In this document: piece by piece, positions 32,090-41,870 of the stretch | Layout of the letters: each line of letters starts with the position of its first letter | Position numbering within the stretch: position 1 is the stretch's first letter | Source of the DNA: an uncultured Gemmiger sp. | Lineage (GTDB): Bacteria > Bacillota > Clostridia > Oscillospirales > Ruminococcaceae | Reading direction: 5' to 3' | NCBI GenBank assembly: GCA_949295035.1 | Contig: CASFJO010000096.1 | Coordinates: forward strand, 1-50,924 | Length of the DNA: 50,924 nt | Position numbers and translations under genes: made by a program | Notes under the pieces: model-generated | What the model was told of the DNA's origin: nothing | The model's database searches: none | Seen by the model: the letters and a program-made list of their open reading frames with translations, nothing else

Positions 32090-33946
32090 ATGCCCTATCC
32101 GCTTCTGGACCGGATCGACAATCCTGCTGAATTGAAAAAACTGTTTCCGGAGCAGCTTCCGTTGCTCTGCCAGGAGATCCGGGATTTTTTGATCCACAGC
32201 GTATCCCGTACCGGCGGCCACCTGGCCTCCAATCTTGGCACAGTGGAACTAACCGTGGCACTGCACTATGTCCTTAACACCCCGCTGGACAAGTTGGTCT
32301 TTGATGTGGGGCATCAGTGTTATACCCATAAATTGCTCACCGGTCGTCGCGCCGGGTTTGCCCAACTTCGGCACGAAGGCGGCCTGTCCGGCTTTCCCTG
32401 CCCGGCCGAAAGTGAGCATGACGCTTTTGTGGCCGGGCACGGCAACACGGCGATCTCAGCCGCCATTGGGATGGCCCAGGCCAAAAAGCTGAAAGGCGAA
32501 CCGGACAAGGTGGTGGCGCTGGTGGGCGATGGCGCGTTTACCGGCGGCATGGTGTACGAGGGGATGAACAATGTAGATACCCTCAACAACCTGATCGTGA
32601 TTCTGAACGACAACAAAATGTCCATCTCCAAAAACGTAGGGTCGGTGGCGCGGTATCTCACAACGCTGCGTACCAATCCCCAGTACAACCAGGCAAAAGC
32701 CCGGATGGAGACACTTCTGGATCACATCCCGCTTCTGGGCGATTTGCTGGTTCGGGCCCTGCAGGCTTGCAAACGGGCGCTGCGGCGCACCATCTACCAT
32801 TCCACTATGTTTGAGGAGATGGGATTTCAGTACATCGGGCCGGTGGATGGGCATGATGTGGCGCACCTGGTCGAACTGCTGCGGAATTTACAGAACCAGG
32901 TAGCGCCGGTCTTTCTACATGTGGTGACTGTAAAGGGAAAGGGCTTTAAGCCTGCTGAGGATAACCCCGGTGAGTTTCACGGCGTTTCTTCCTTTGACGC
33001 TGAGCATCTTCCCGATCCGGACGTAGCTCCCGCCGTCTCTTTCTCTACCCGCTTCGGAATGCAGCTGGTGCGCCTGGCGGAACAGGATGAGAGGATCTGT
33101 GCCATCACCGCCGCCATGAAATACGGTACAGGACTTCAGTTCATGTACCGGCGCTTTCCGGAGCGTTTTTTTGATGTGGGAATGGCGGAACAGCACGCGG
33201 TCACCTTTGCGGCGGGCCTTGCCAGCCAGGGGATGCTGCCGGTGGTGGGGATCTACTCTACCTTTTTGCAGCGGTCTTTTGACCAGCTGATCCATGATGT
33301 GCGCCTGATGGGGCTTCCCGTGTTGTTTGCCGTGGACCGGGCCGGTCTGGTGCCGGGCGACGGCGAGACGCATCAGGGGATCTATGATCCGGCCTATCTG
33401 AGCCAGGCGGGCGTCCCCGTCTGGTCGCCCTGCAATTATGCGGAACTGGATTTTTGGCTGGCGGAACTGTTGCGCGCACCTGATGGCCCGCGCGCGATTC
33501 GGTATCCACGCGGCGGCGAGGACCCTGCGCTGGCATCGCTGGGATGTTCCGGCAACCGGTATGATCGGATCTTTCATACAACGGGTGCCCGGGACGCGAT
33601 GATCAGCTATGGCAGCGAGGCGGCTGACACGTTGCTCGCCGGCAGGCAATTGAACGATATGGGGCAGAAGGTGGATGTATATAAACTGGTGCAGATCTAT
33701 CCGCTGCCGAATGATCTGGTACAGGAACTTGCCGGTTACGATCGGCTTTTGTTTGCGGAAGAGTGCGTGGCTACCGGCGGTATAGGCCAGCAGCTGCAAG
33801 CCGCTTTGCTGCAAAAAGGCTGGCACGGCCGGTTCGTCCACCGTGCGGTAACGACCAATAAGATCGACCACGCGGATGTCCCCCGGCTGAAAGCGCAGCT
33901 TGGGCTGGATGCGGATGGGCTGCGAAAAAGCTGGGAGGATTTGTGA
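32090..33946 (+). CDS. dxs: 1-deoxy-D-xylulose-5-phosphate synthase
   Basis: DXS makes deoxyxylulose phosphate from pyruvate and glyceraldehyde 3-phosphate, the first step of the MEP isoprenoid pathway. The 618-residue thiamine diphosphate enzyme shows RTGGHLASNLG, the cofactor motif GDGAFTGG (146-153) to LNDNKMSIS, FVAGHGNTAIS and, in the second half, DVGMAEQHAVTFAAG. The transketolase C-terminal domain is intact. The start at 32090 follows GGAGG. The tlyA gene begins one base after its stop. Confidence 0.95.
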   Translation: MPYPLLDRIDNPAELKKLFPEQLPLLCQEIRDFLIHSVSRTGGHLASNLGTVELTVALHYVLNTPLDKLVFDVGHQCYTHKLLTGRRAGFAQLRHEGGLSGFPCPAESEHDAFVAGHGNTAISAAIGMAQAKKLKGEPDKVVALVGDGAFTGGMVYEGMNNVDTLNNLIVILNDNKMSISKNVGSVARYLTTLRTNPQYNQAKARMETLLDHIPLLGDLLVRALQACKRALRRTIYHSTMFEEMGFQYIGPVDGHDVAHLVELLRNLQNQVAPVFLHVVTVKGKGFKPAEDNPGEFHGVSSFDAEHLPDPDVAPAVSFSTRFGMQLVRLAEQDERICAITAAMKYGTGLQFMYRRFPERFFDVGMAEQHAVTFAAGLASQGMLPVVGIYSTFLQRSFDQLIHDVRLMGLPVLFAVDRAGLVPGDGETHQGIYDPAYLSQAGVPVWSPCNYAELDFWLAELLRAPDGPRAIRYPRGGEDPALASLGCSGNRYDRIFHTTGARDAMISYGSEAADTLLAGRQLNDMGQKVDVYKLVQIYPLPNDLVQELAGYDRLLFAEECVATGGIGQQLQAALLQKGWHGRFVHRAVTTNKIDHADVPRLKAQLGLDADGLRKSWEDL

Positions 33947-33947
33947 T

Positions 33948-34748
33948 TTGAAGATACGGCTGGATCAATATTTGTGCCAAAACGGATTGGCGCAAAGCCG
34001 CGAACGGGCAAAAGCGCTGATCATGGCGGGCGTGGTCTTTGTCAATGAGCAAAAGTGCGACAAGGCTGGAGACATGATCCCGGAGGACGCTCATGTAGAG
34101 GTGCGTGGTCATGATATCGGATATGTGAGTCGGGGAGGCCTGAAACTGAAAAAGGCGATGCAGGTGTTTCCCGTTCATCCCGAGGGAAAAGTCTGTATGG
34201 ATATAGGCGCGTCCACCGGCGGATTTACCGATTGCATGCTGCAGAATGGCGCGGTAAAAGTCTATGCGGTGGACGTGGGGTACGGTCAGCTTGCCTGGTC
34301 GTTGCGCACAGACCCTCGCGTGGTAAATATGGAGCGTACCAACATCCGCAACGTCACGCCGGAGATGCTGGCAGAGCCGGTGGAACTGTTTAGCGTGGAC
34401 GTATCGTTCATCTCACTCAAGCATATTTTTCCGGTGGCCGCCCGCATCACGGTGCCCGGGGCCGACGGGGTTTGTCTGGTCAAGCCGCAGTTTGAGGCCG
34501 GCCGGGAAAAGGTGGGCAAGAAAGGGGTAGTGCGGGAGCCGGAGACCCATCTGGAGGTGCTGCTTCAGGCAATGGGATATGCCGCGGCCAATGGATTTTC
34601 GGTTTTGGGCTTGGACCATTCGCCCATCAAGGGGCCGGAGGGCAACATTGAATTTCTGATGTATGTACAGCGATCGCCGGATCCTGTTGTGCTGGATGAA
34701 AGCACCGCGCGGGAACTGGTGCGGCGCGCCCACGACACCCTAGACTGA
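33948..34748 (+). CDS. tlyA: TlyA-family rRNA methyltransferase
   Basis: A 266-residue protein with an N-terminal S4 RNA-binding domain (LDQYLCQNGLAQSRERAKALI) followed by a FtsJ-like SAM methyltransferase domain with DIGASTGGFTDCML and DVSFISLKHI. TlyA enzymes 2'-O-methylate cytidines in ribosomal RNA. The start is TTG at 33948, chosen because L-K-I-R-L-D-Q begins the domain and GGGAGG lies nine bases upstream within the end of dxs. The nadK gene follows 23 bases later. Confidence 0.9.
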   Translation: MKIRLDQYLCQNGLAQSRERAKALIMAGVVFVNEQKCDKAGDMIPEDAHVEVRGHDIGYVSRGGLKLKKAMQVFPVHPEGKVCMDIGASTGGFTDCMLQNGAVKVYAVDVGYGQLAWSLRTDPRVVNMERTNIRNVTPEMLAEPVELFSVDVSFISLKHIFPVAARITVPGADGVCLVKPQFEAGREKVGKKGVVREPETHLEVLLQAMGYAAANGFSVLGLDHSPIKGPEGNIEFLMYVQRSPDPVVLDESTARELVRRAHDTLD

Positions 34749-34771
34749 ACTCTCCCGGGAGGCATGGCAAT

Positions 34772-35584
34772 ATGACCGTTTATCTCGTGCTCAACCAACA
34801 AAAAGCCGAGGCGAGGCAGGTGGCCGAACAGGCAGCCCGCATCCTGGAGCGGCAGGGGGCGCAGATCGTGTGGCCGGACCCTGACCCGGAGCGTGACGAT
34901 GCTGCGCTGGCCGCTGCCGATGCGGTACTGACCATCGGCGGGGACGGGACCATACTGCACACCGCCCGGCGGACCCGGCTTCACGGCACCCCCATTCTGG
35001 GCATCAATCTGGGGCGTGTAGGCTTTTTGGCCACCTGCGAGATCGAGGAGATGCCCGCCAAATTGACGCGGCTGGCCCGCGGCGATTTCCGTTTGGACCG
35101 GCGGACCCTTCTGAGGGCCGCCTGCGGCGGCTGGCAGCAGACGGCCCTCAACGATGTGGTACTGTATAAAGGCTGGCGTATGAAGACCATTGAGTTTGCC
35201 GTCTGGTGCGATGGTACCCTAGTCAACCGGTATCGCGGCGACGGGGTGATCGTAGCTACGCCGACGGGGTCCACGGCCTATTCCTTGAGCGCGGGCGGCC
35301 CCATACTGGACGCGCGCATTGCCGGCATGGTCGTTACCCCTATCTGCGCGCACAGCCTGCAAAGCCCGCCTATGGTATTCAGTGCCGAACGCCGTCTGAC
35401 CATTCGTGTGGGAGAGTATACCGGAAGCGATGCGGTCTGCGTCTCCGCGGACGGGGCGGATGAGCATGTTCTTTCCCCCGGCGCTCAGGTGGAGGTCAAC
35501 CTGGCGGACAGCTATCTGGATCTGATCAGCTTTAATTTGGCGGATCAGTTCATGGCAATCGACAAAAAGCTGAAAGGTCGGTGA
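34772..35584 (+). CDS. nadK: NAD kinase
   Basis: NadK phosphorylates NAD to NADP. The 270-residue protein has the GGDGT motif at 56-60, GINLGRVGFLAT, and the strongly conserved GDGVIVATPTGSTAYSLSAGGP block. The start at 34772 follows GGGAGG. The gene order tlyA-nadK-argR-recN is common in Gram-positive bacteria. argR starts seven bases after the stop. Confidence 0.95.
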   Translation: MTVYLVLNQQKAEARQVAEQAARILERQGAQIVWPDPDPERDDAALAAADAVLTIGGDGTILHTARRTRLHGTPILGINLGRVGFLATCEIEEMPAKLTRLARGDFRLDRRTLLRAACGGWQQTALNDVVLYKGWRMKTIEFAVWCDGTLVNRYRGDGVIVATPTGSTAYSLSAGGPILDARIAGMVVTPICAHSLQSPPMVFSAERRLTIRVGEYTGSDAVCVSADGADEHVLSPGAQVEVNLADSYLDLISFNLADQFMAIDKKLKGR

Positions 35585-35591
35585 ACGAATC

Positions 35592-36074
35592 GTGAAGAGC
35601 AAACGTCAGCAGGTGATCCTGCAATTGATCGAAGAGCATCCCATTGATCGGCAGGAGGAGCTGCTTCAGCGCCTCAAGGCGGCCGGATTTGAGGTCACTC
35701 AGGCCACCGTCTCACGGGATATTCGGGAACTGGGCCTGATCAAGACCGCCGCAAGCGGCGGCGGATACCGCTACGTGACGCCTGTCAGCCAAAATGCCTT
35801 TACACCGCATTCCGCCAGCCGGTTTGAAACCATTTTTCGGGAATCGGTGCTGCGGGTGGACAACGCGGGTCATGTGGTACTGGTCAAGTGCTATTCCGGT
35901 ATGGCGAACGCGGCTTGCGGTATGTTTGACGCCATGCCCTGGCAAAACGTGGTGGGCACGCTGTCCGGCGACGATACGTTCCTGATCCTGATGCGCACCG
36001 AAGAGGACGCAAAAACCATTACCCAGCAACTTAATCAGTATGTCTCGCCCCATACGCCGGGCGCAGCGAGGTGA
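35592..36074 (+). CDS. argR: arginine repressor ArgR/AhrC
   Basis: A 160-residue regulator that represses arginine synthesis, and often activates catabolism, when arginine is bound. The N-terminal winged helix holds TQATVSRDIRELGLIK. The C-terminal hexamer and arginine-binding domain contains AACGMFDAMPWQNVVGTLSGDDT. The start is GTG at 35592. recN follows within ten bases, as in Bacillus, where ahrC and recN are also neighbours. Confidence 0.94.
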   Translation: MKSKRQQVILQLIEEHPIDRQEELLQRLKAAGFEVTQATVSRDIRELGLIKTAASGGGYRYVTPVSQNAFTPHSASRFETIFRESVLRVDNAGHVVLVKCYSGMANAACGMFDAMPWQNVVGTLSGDDTFLILMRTEEDAKTITQQLNQYVSPHTPGAAR

Positions 36075-36083
36075 AGGTCACAG

Positions 36084-37748
36084 ATGCTTTCCAGTCTGAA
36101 AATCGAAAATGTTGCGGTCATCGAAAAGGCGCAGGCCAGGTTTACGCCGGGGTTGAATGTGCTTACCGGCGAGACCGGCGCGGGCAAGTCGATCCTGATC
36201 GATTCGATCAATGCGATCCTGGGCAACCGCACATCCCGGGACCTGGTGCGTACCGGGGCGGCCAAAGCCTGCGTCTGGGCCACCTTTACCGATCTTTCTC
36301 CCCGAACCCGGGCGCTGCTGGAACAGGCGGGCTATGAGGCGGAGGAGGAGCTGCTCCTGTATCGGGAGATCAGCGCCGAGGGCAAGGGTGGATGCCGCAT
36401 CAACGGTATGCCTGCCACGGCGGCGGTGCTGCGGGAGATCGGCGGCAGCCTGATCAATATTCATGGCCAGCATGACAGCCAGAGTCTGACCAATCCGGCC
36501 CGGCACCTGGCGCTGCTGGATACCTTTGCGCAGGACCAGCCGCAGTTGGACGCCTACCAGCAGCTGTACCGCCAACTGATCCGGGTAAAGCGTCAGATGG
36601 ACGCGCTGGAAATGGATGAGACGGAAAAGCAGCGCCGCATTGAGATCCTGCAGTTTCAGTTGCAGGAGATCGAGCAGGCGCGTTTGCAGCCCGGGGAGGA
36701 GGAACGTTTGCAGACGCGCCGGCAGGTACTGGCCCACGCGCAGACGATCCTGCAACAATTGAGCGCGGCGCATGCGGCGATTTCCGGAGATGACGATACA
36801 GGCGGAGCGGCTGATGGGCTGGGCGCCGCCAGCAGCGCTATGGAGCAGGCGGCGGCGCTGGACTCCGAACTGCAGCCCTTGGCCGAAAAGCTGAACGAAT
36901 ATTATTACGGTGTTCGGGATATGGCGGAGGAGTTGGCGCAGCGTCTGGAAAGCGCCGAGGCCGAGCCCGGCGAACTGGACCGGATCGAAGAGCGGCTGGA
37001 CCTGCTGTATCGCCTTCGTCAGAAATACGGGACCGATCTGGACGGAGTGCTGGCCTTTGCGGAGAAAGCCCGCGCTGAACTGGAAACCATTCAAAGCAGC
37101 CAGCAGCAGCTGGAAGAGCTGGCCGTTCAAAAACAGCGCCTGTACAAAGAGGCCAAGCAAGCGGCGGAATCTCTTACGCAGGCGCGTCTTGCGGCTTTTG
37201 AATCGCTGCAGGGGCAGCTGGTGGAGGCGCTCACCTTTTTGAATATGCCGGGGATCCGGTTTGTACTGCGGCATAGCCGCGGCCCGCTGGCATCGGCCGG
37301 GCAGGATTCTGTGGAGTTTTACATTTCGGCCAACGCGGGTGAAGAGCCAAAACCACTGGCAAAGATCGCGTCCGGCGGCGAATTGTCCCGGATCATGCTG
37401 GCGCTAAAGAGCGCTCTGGCGGACAAGGACGATATCCCCACCGTGATCTACGACGAGATCGACACCGGCGTTTCCGGTCTGGCGGCTGGACGCATCGGGG
37501 AAAAGCTGCGTCAGACTTCCCGGGGGCGCCAGGTGCTTTGTATCACCCACACCGCGCAGATCGCGGCGCTGGCCGATACCCATCTGCTGATCGCCAAGCA
37601 GGTGGAAGGCGCCCGGACCTATACCCAGATCCACCCGCTGGATGACGATGGCCGCGTGGAAGTGCTGGCACGGATCATTTCCGGCGATCATGTGACCGAA
37701 TTGAGCCTGGCCAATGCCCGGGAGATGCTGCAGCAGGGGAGGGCCTGA
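36084..37748 (+). CDS. recN: DNA repair protein RecN
   Basis: RecN is an SMC-like ATPase recruited early to double-strand breaks. The 554-residue protein begins with MLSSLKIENVAVIEKA and Walker A GETGAGKS (29-36). Long coiled-coil arms cover about residues 150-370, and the second half holds IASGGELSRIMLALK with the Walker B YDEIDTGVSG. All parts are intact and length is normal. The start at 36084 follows GTGAAGG. Confidence 0.95.
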   Translation: MLSSLKIENVAVIEKAQARFTPGLNVLTGETGAGKSILIDSINAILGNRTSRDLVRTGAAKACVWATFTDLSPRTRALLEQAGYEAEEELLLYREISAEGKGGCRINGMPATAAVLREIGGSLINIHGQHDSQSLTNPARHLALLDTFAQDQPQLDAYQQLYRQLIRVKRQMDALEMDETEKQRRIEILQFQLQEIEQARLQPGEEERLQTRRQVLAHAQTILQQLSAAHAAISGDDDTGGAADGLGAASSAMEQAAALDSELQPLAEKLNEYYYGVRDMAEELAQRLESAEAEPGELDRIEERLDLLYRLRQKYGTDLDGVLAFAEKARAELETIQSSQQQLEELAVQKQRLYKEAKQAAESLTQARLAAFESLQGQLVEALTFLNMPGIRFVLRHSRGPLASAGQDSVEFYISANAGEEPKPLAKIASGGELSRIMLALKSALADKDDIPTVIYDEIDTGVSGLAAGRIGEKLRQTSRGRQVLCITHTAQIAALADTHLLIAKQVEGARTYTQIHPLDDDGRVEVLARIISGDHVTELSLANAREMLQQGRA

Positions 37749-37790
37749 TCCCTGTGTGCAGGCGTTTTCCCCAGTTGCAAGGAGGTGTGT

Positions 37791-39779
37791 ATGGAGCCGC
37801 AGAGCATTGCCGATCAGGTGCGCAAAAACCTGAAATATCTTATGCTTCTTGCGCGGGAATATCCGACCATTGCCGCGGCATGCAGTGAGATCATCAATCT
37901 GCAGGCCATTCTGCGTCTGCCTAAAGGCACCGAGCATTTCATGAGCGATCTGCACGGCGAGTATGAGGCTTTTACGCATATACTGAACAACGCTTCCGGC
38001 GTGATCAAGGAAAAGGTGGACCGCGTTCTGGGGCCGTCGGTTCCGGATGAGGAACGCGCTGAGTTTGCCACCCTGATCTACTACCCGACACAAAAGCTGG
38101 ATGCGCTCAAAGCCGGTTGCGGCGATCTGACTGCCTGGTATCGCCAGACCCTGTACCGCCTGATCGACGTGTGCCGCATGGTTTCGTCCAAACATACCCG
38201 CAGTTTTGTACGCAAACGGCTTCCGCCGGCGTTTGCTTATATTCTGGACGAACTGCTCCACGCCCACTTTGAGGATCACGATAAAGAATTTTATTACGAG
38301 CAGATCCTGTCTTCCATCATTGACGTGGAACAGGCGGATGAGTTTATCCAGGCGCTGTGTCAGCTGATCAAGACCCTGGCGGTATTCAAACTGCACATCG
38401 TAGGGGATATTTTTGACCGGGGGCCCCGTCCGGACATTATCATCGACCATCTGATGGCCCACCATTCGGTGGATATCCAGTGGGGCAACCATGATGTTGT
38501 ATGGATGGGGGCGGCGGCAGGCAGCCCGCTCTGTATCGCCACCGTATTGCGTACCACCCTGGCCTACAACAATCTGGAAACGCTGGAGGACGGTTACGGC
38601 ATCAATCTGCGTCCGCTGGCGCTGTTTGCGGAAGCGGAATATCAGAACTGTGATATCCACCGGTTTTATCCGCATGTGGACGAGGCGCGGGGGCCGTACC
38701 ATCCTTCGGAACTGGCTCGTGTGGCCCGGATGCACAAGGCGATCGCCCTGCTGATGTTCAAGCTGGAATGTCAGGTGATCGACCGGAACCCGGACTTTGA
38801 ACTGGGTGAGCGGGATTTTCTCCGACGCATCGACTATGCGGCCCGAACGGTCCTTATTGAAGGCAAACGGTATCCGATGCTGGATATGGACTTTCCCACG
38901 GTGGACCCGACAGATCCGGCGCGGCTTACCCGAAGCGAACAGCAGGTTCTGGATACGCTCTGCCGCAGCTTTACCCAAAGCGAGCGGCTTCAGCGGCATG
39001 TGCGCTTTCTCTATGCCAAGGGTGGCGTATACCACATTGAGAACGACAACCTGATGTTTCACGGCGCCGTGCCGCTGGCGGAGAGCGGCGGCTTTGCGAT
39101 CGAAACATTTGAAAACCGCAGCTACGCGGGCCGTTCCCTTATGGATTACTGCGATGAAAGAGCGCGCCGCGGATTCTTTTCGCCGGAGGGCAGTGCTGCT
39201 AGGCGGAGCGGAGAGGACTTTTTGTGGTATCTCTGGTGCGGAAAATTGTCGCCTCTGTATGGGCGCGATAAGATGACCACTTTTGAGAGGCTGTTTGTTG
39301 CCGATGAATCTACCCATAACGAACGGAAAAATCCGTACTATCGGTTTATCAACGACACCCGTATGGACAGGGCTATCCTGGCGGAGTTCGGACTTAATCA
39401 GGGACACTGCCATATCGTGAACGGGCATGTCCCGGTGCGTGCCGTGGAGGGGGAGACCCCGCTCAAGGGCGGCGGAAAGCTGATCGTGATCGACGGGGGA
39501 TTCTGCCGCGCTTACCATGAAAAAACGGGGATCGCCGGATATACCCTGGTGTACAACAGCCACGGCATGAGCCTGCGGGTGCATGAGCCCTTTGAAAGCA
39601 CGGAAAAGGCTATCCGGGAAAACCGGGATATCCTGTCCAGCGTGGATGTGTTTGAAACCACCGAGCGGCGTATCCTGGCGGGAGATACCGACGAAGGGCG
39701 GAAGCTGGCGTCCAATGTGCGGGACCTGAAACTCCTTGTTGCGGCCTATAAAGCGGGCCTTGTAAAAGAAAAGCAGTAG
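37791..39779 (+). CDS. fbp: class III fructose-1,6-bisphosphatase
   Basis: This gluconeogenic enzyme hydrolyses fructose 1,6-bisphosphate. At 662 residues it has the size of the Firmicutes class III type, which has a calcineurin-like metal site. Metal motifs are SDLHGEYEAF, VGDIFDRGPRPD and WGNHDVVWMGA, with FDVGH-like HCHIVNGHVPV near the end. The start at 37791 follows AAGGAGG at five bases; an in-frame GTG at 37785 overlaps the ribosome site. It directly opposes the phosphofructokinase encoded earlier in the window. Confidence 0.94.
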   Translation: MEPQSIADQVRKNLKYLMLLAREYPTIAAACSEIINLQAILRLPKGTEHFMSDLHGEYEAFTHILNNASGVIKEKVDRVLGPSVPDEERAEFATLIYYPTQKLDALKAGCGDLTAWYRQTLYRLIDVCRMVSSKHTRSFVRKRLPPAFAYILDELLHAHFEDHDKEFYYEQILSSIIDVEQADEFIQALCQLIKTLAVFKLHIVGDIFDRGPRPDIIIDHLMAHHSVDIQWGNHDVVWMGAAAGSPLCIATVLRTTLAYNNLETLEDGYGINLRPLALFAEAEYQNCDIHRFYPHVDEARGPYHPSELARVARMHKAIALLMFKLECQVIDRNPDFELGERDFLRRIDYAARTVLIEGKRYPMLDMDFPTVDPTDPARLTRSEQQVLDTLCRSFTQSERLQRHVRFLYAKGGVYHIENDNLMFHGAVPLAESGGFAIETFENRSYAGRSLMDYCDERARRGFFSPEGSAARRSGEDFLWYLWCGKLSPLYGRDKMTTFERLFVADESTHNERKNPYYRFINDTRMDRAILAEFGLNQGHCHIVNGHVPVRAVEGETPLKGGGKLIVIDGGFCRAYHEKTGIAGYTLVYNSHGMSLRVHEPFESTEKAIRENRDILSSVDVFETTERRILAGDTDEGRKLASNVRDLKLLVAAYKAGLVKEKQ

Positions 39780-39803
39780 TGGATGATGCGGGAGGTGGAT
39801 CCC

Positions 39804-40583
39804 ATGCAGCCGGATCTTTTTGAACCGGGCGCCCCTTTGCCGTTCGACGGTTCGGACAATTTTCGGGAACTGGGCGGGTATCCGGTTCAGGATGGGCGCC
39901 ATGTAAAAAGAGGAGTATTCTGGCGCGCCGGCGCGCCGGGGAAGCTGGTATCCCCGCACGACCGCCGCCTTTTTTCCAGCCTGGGTATTCGGGCCATTCT
40001 GGATCTGCGCTCCAGCGGGGAACGGCTTCAGTTGCCCGATCCGGCATGGCCGGGCGTGAAGTTGTATGAGAGTTCGGCCATTCTGGATGAAGAAGGACGG
40101 GAGATCAATTTTGATCCCCGCTTTCTGGCGGCGCAAAGCCCGGCGGAGACCCGCCGGTATCTGGAAGAGGATATCCCGAAGATCTACGAAAGGCTGCCGT
40201 TTGCCAACCCGGCCTATCGCTGTCTGTTCTTTTGCGCAGCATCCCGCCAAACGCCGATCCTGTTTCACTGTACCGCCGGCAAAGATCGCACCGGTGTGGC
40301 GGCGGCGCTGTTGCTGCTGGCACTGGGGGCCGACCGGGAGATCGTGCGAAAAGATTATATGCTCACCAACCGATGGCGGGCGGATTCGATCCGCGCCGCG
40401 TGCGGAAAAGAGCCAGAGCGTGCGGAACTGCTGAACAGATTGATGAGCGTGCGGCAAGAGGACCTGGACCGTTCCCTGGCTGCGATCGATCGCCGCTATT
40501 CTACCATGCAGGCGTATTTTGCCGGGGAGTTTGGGCTGAATGCGGCCGCTTTGAAACGGCTGCAGGACATGTATCTGGAATAA
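39804..40583 (+). CDS. tyrosine-protein phosphatase-like protein
   Basis: A 259-residue protein with the phosphatase loop HCTAGKDRTG at 155-164 and nucleophile C156. The N-terminal NFRELGGYPVQDGRHVKRG stretch and ILDLRSSGE are typical of the bacterial tyrosine/lipid phosphatases related to LipA of Listeria and to MptpB. Substrates could be phosphotyrosine or phosphoinositides. No signal peptide is visible, so it is probably cytoplasmic. The start at 39804 follows GGGAGG at eight bases; upstream in-frame ATGs at 39783 and 39786 lack a ribosome site. Confidence 0.88.
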   Translation: MQPDLFEPGAPLPFDGSDNFRELGGYPVQDGRHVKRGVFWRAGAPGKLVSPHDRRLFSSLGIRAILDLRSSGERLQLPDPAWPGVKLYESSAILDEEGREINFDPRFLAAQSPAETRRYLEEDIPKIYERLPFANPAYRCLFFCAASRQTPILFHCTAGKDRTGVAAALLLLALGADREIVRKDYMLTNRWRADSIRAACGKEPERAELLNRLMSVRQEDLDRSLAAIDRRYSTMQAYFAGEFGLNAAALKRLQDMYLE

Positions 40584-40608
40584 CGGCGCCGATTTGGCAC
40601 CGTCTTTT
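40583..40608 (+). terminator. terminator-like hairpin after the phosphatase gene
   Basis: ACGGCGCC (40583-40590) pairs, with one mismatch, with GGCACCGT (40596-40603), followed by CTTTTC. Confidence 0.4.
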
Positions 40609-40650
40609 CACGTATGCACGAAACATAGCATGATAAAGGAGAGATGATGT

Positions 40651-41370
40651 ATGAGTACACCCCACAACCGCGCTGAGAAAGGCCAGATTGCGTCCACCGT
40701 GCTGATGCCCGGCGATCCTTTGCGCGCCAAATTTATCGCGGAAACCTTTCTGACCGATCCGGTCCTGTTCAACGATGTGCGCGGCATGCTGGGCTTTACC
40801 GGCACCTATCAGGGAAAGCGGGTCAGCGTGATGGGCAGCGGTATGGGCATGCCCAGCATCGGCATTTATTCCTATGAACTGTATTCCCAGTATGATGTGC
40901 AAAACATTATCCGGATCGGATCGGCGGGTTCCTATACGCCCAAGGCGGCTCTTTTTGACGTGGTGCTGGCCACCGGGGCCTATTCGGAAAGCAGTTTCGC
41001 CCGCACCCAGAACGGCTGTACGGACGATACCATCCTTCCCAGCGAGGCGCTGAATGACCGTCTGCGGGCCAGCGCCAAATCGATCGGGATTCCCATGATC
41101 GAGGGGATCATTCATTCCAGCGACGTTTTTTACCGGCATGACGACAGCAAGAACCCCACCTATTGGGAACGCCTTCGGGACGAAAAGGGCTGTGTAGCGG
41201 TGGAGATGGAGAGTTTTGCGCTGTTTCACACCGCCCGCGTGCTGGGAAAAAACGCGGCCTGCCTGATCACCATTTCGGACAGCTTTGTGGATCCGAAGGT
41301 CACCACCGCGCAAGAGCGGCAGACCAGCTTTACCAATATGATGAAGATCGCGCTGGGGGCCGTGGAATAA
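40651..41370 (+). CDS. deoD: purine-nucleoside phosphorylase, DeoD type
   Basis: DeoD splits purine nucleosides with phosphate into base and (deoxy)ribose 1-phosphate. The 239-residue protein shows VLMPGDPLRAKFIAE, GSGMGMPSIGIYSYEL, RIGSAGS and the substrate-binding VEMESFALF, with the catalytic aspartate in TISDS. The start at 40651 follows AAAGGAGAG. Its stop shares a base with the cdd start, so the two are translationally coupled. It opens the nucleoside salvage region. Confidence 0.96.
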   Translation: MSTPHNRAEKGQIASTVLMPGDPLRAKFIAETFLTDPVLFNDVRGMLGFTGTYQGKRVSVMGSGMGMPSIGIYSYELYSQYDVQNIIRIGSAGSYTPKAALFDVVLATGAYSESSFARTQNGCTDDTILPSEALNDRLRASAKSIGIPMIEGIIHSSDVFYRHDDSKNPTYWERLRDEKGCVAVEMESFALFHTARVLGKNAACLITISDSFVDPKVTTAQERQTSFTNMMKIALGAVE

Positions 41371-41780
41371 TGGAGTATAAAGAACTGGTGCGGATCGCCA
41401 TTGCCGCGCGCGAAAACGCCTACACGCCCTATTCGCATTTCAAGGTAGGGGCGGCGCTGCTGGCCAGGGATGGCCGTGTTTTCACCGGCTGCAACATTGA
41501 ATGTGCCAGTTACAGTCCCACCAATTGCGCCGAACGTACTGCTTTGTTCAAGGCTGTCAGCGAGGGAGTAAGGGAGTTTTCCGCCCTGGCTGTACTGGGC
41601 TGGAAGGAAGGAGAAGTCTGTACGGAGTTTGCCTCGCCCTGCGGCGTATGCCGGCAGATGCTGTATGAGTTCTGCGGGCCGGATTTACCGGTGATCATGG
41701 CGAAAAACGAAGAAGAGATGCAGGTCATGACATTGGGCGAGTTGCTTCCGATGGGCTTTGGCCCCGCCAACCTGCTCTGA
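41370..41780 (+). CDS. cdd: cytidine deaminase
   Basis: A 136-residue enzyme that converts (deoxy)cytidine to (deoxy)uridine. Zinc ligands are C53 (in TNCAER, with catalytic E55), C91 and C94 (in PCGVC). The short tetrameric form is usual in Gram-positive bacteria. The ATG overlaps the last base of the deoD stop. With deoD and the pyrimidine phosphorylase downstream it feeds nucleosides into pentose phosphate breakdown. A terminator follows. Confidence 0.96.
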   Translation: MEYKELVRIAIAARENAYTPYSHFKVGAALLARDGRVFTGCNIECASYSPTNCAERTALFKAVSEGVREFSALAVLGWKEGEVCTEFASPCGVCRQMLYEFCGPDLPVIMAKNEEEMQVMTLGELLPMGFGPANLL

Positions 41781-41796
41781 CAGGCGGCCTGCGCGG

Positions 41797-41820
41797 GTCA
41801 GAAGCGAAAGTCTGACTTTT
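41797..41820 (+). terminator. intrinsic terminator after cdd
   Basis: GTCAGA (41797-41802) pairs with TCTGAC (41811-41816), followed by TTTT. Confidence 0.6.
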
Positions 41821-41851
41821 GCGCCATACTTGTTAATATTTTGTAACTGGC

Positions 41852-41870
41852 ACAGTTTGTGACAAACTGT
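41852..41870 (+). promoter_or_regulatory. palindromic operator candidate upstream of the BMP lipoprotein gene
   Basis: ACAGTTTGTGACAAACTGT has perfect 8-base arms around TGA. Its last base is the first base of the -35 box, so a bound protein would block RNA polymerase. The regulator is unknown. Confidence 0.5.

Noticed and set aside
37404-40457. Very long minus-strand open frame (over 1000 codons) opposite fbp and the phosphatase gene
   Set aside because: It is a shadow of strongly biased, GC-rich codons on the other strand. It resembles no family, lacks a ribosome site and covers two clear genes.
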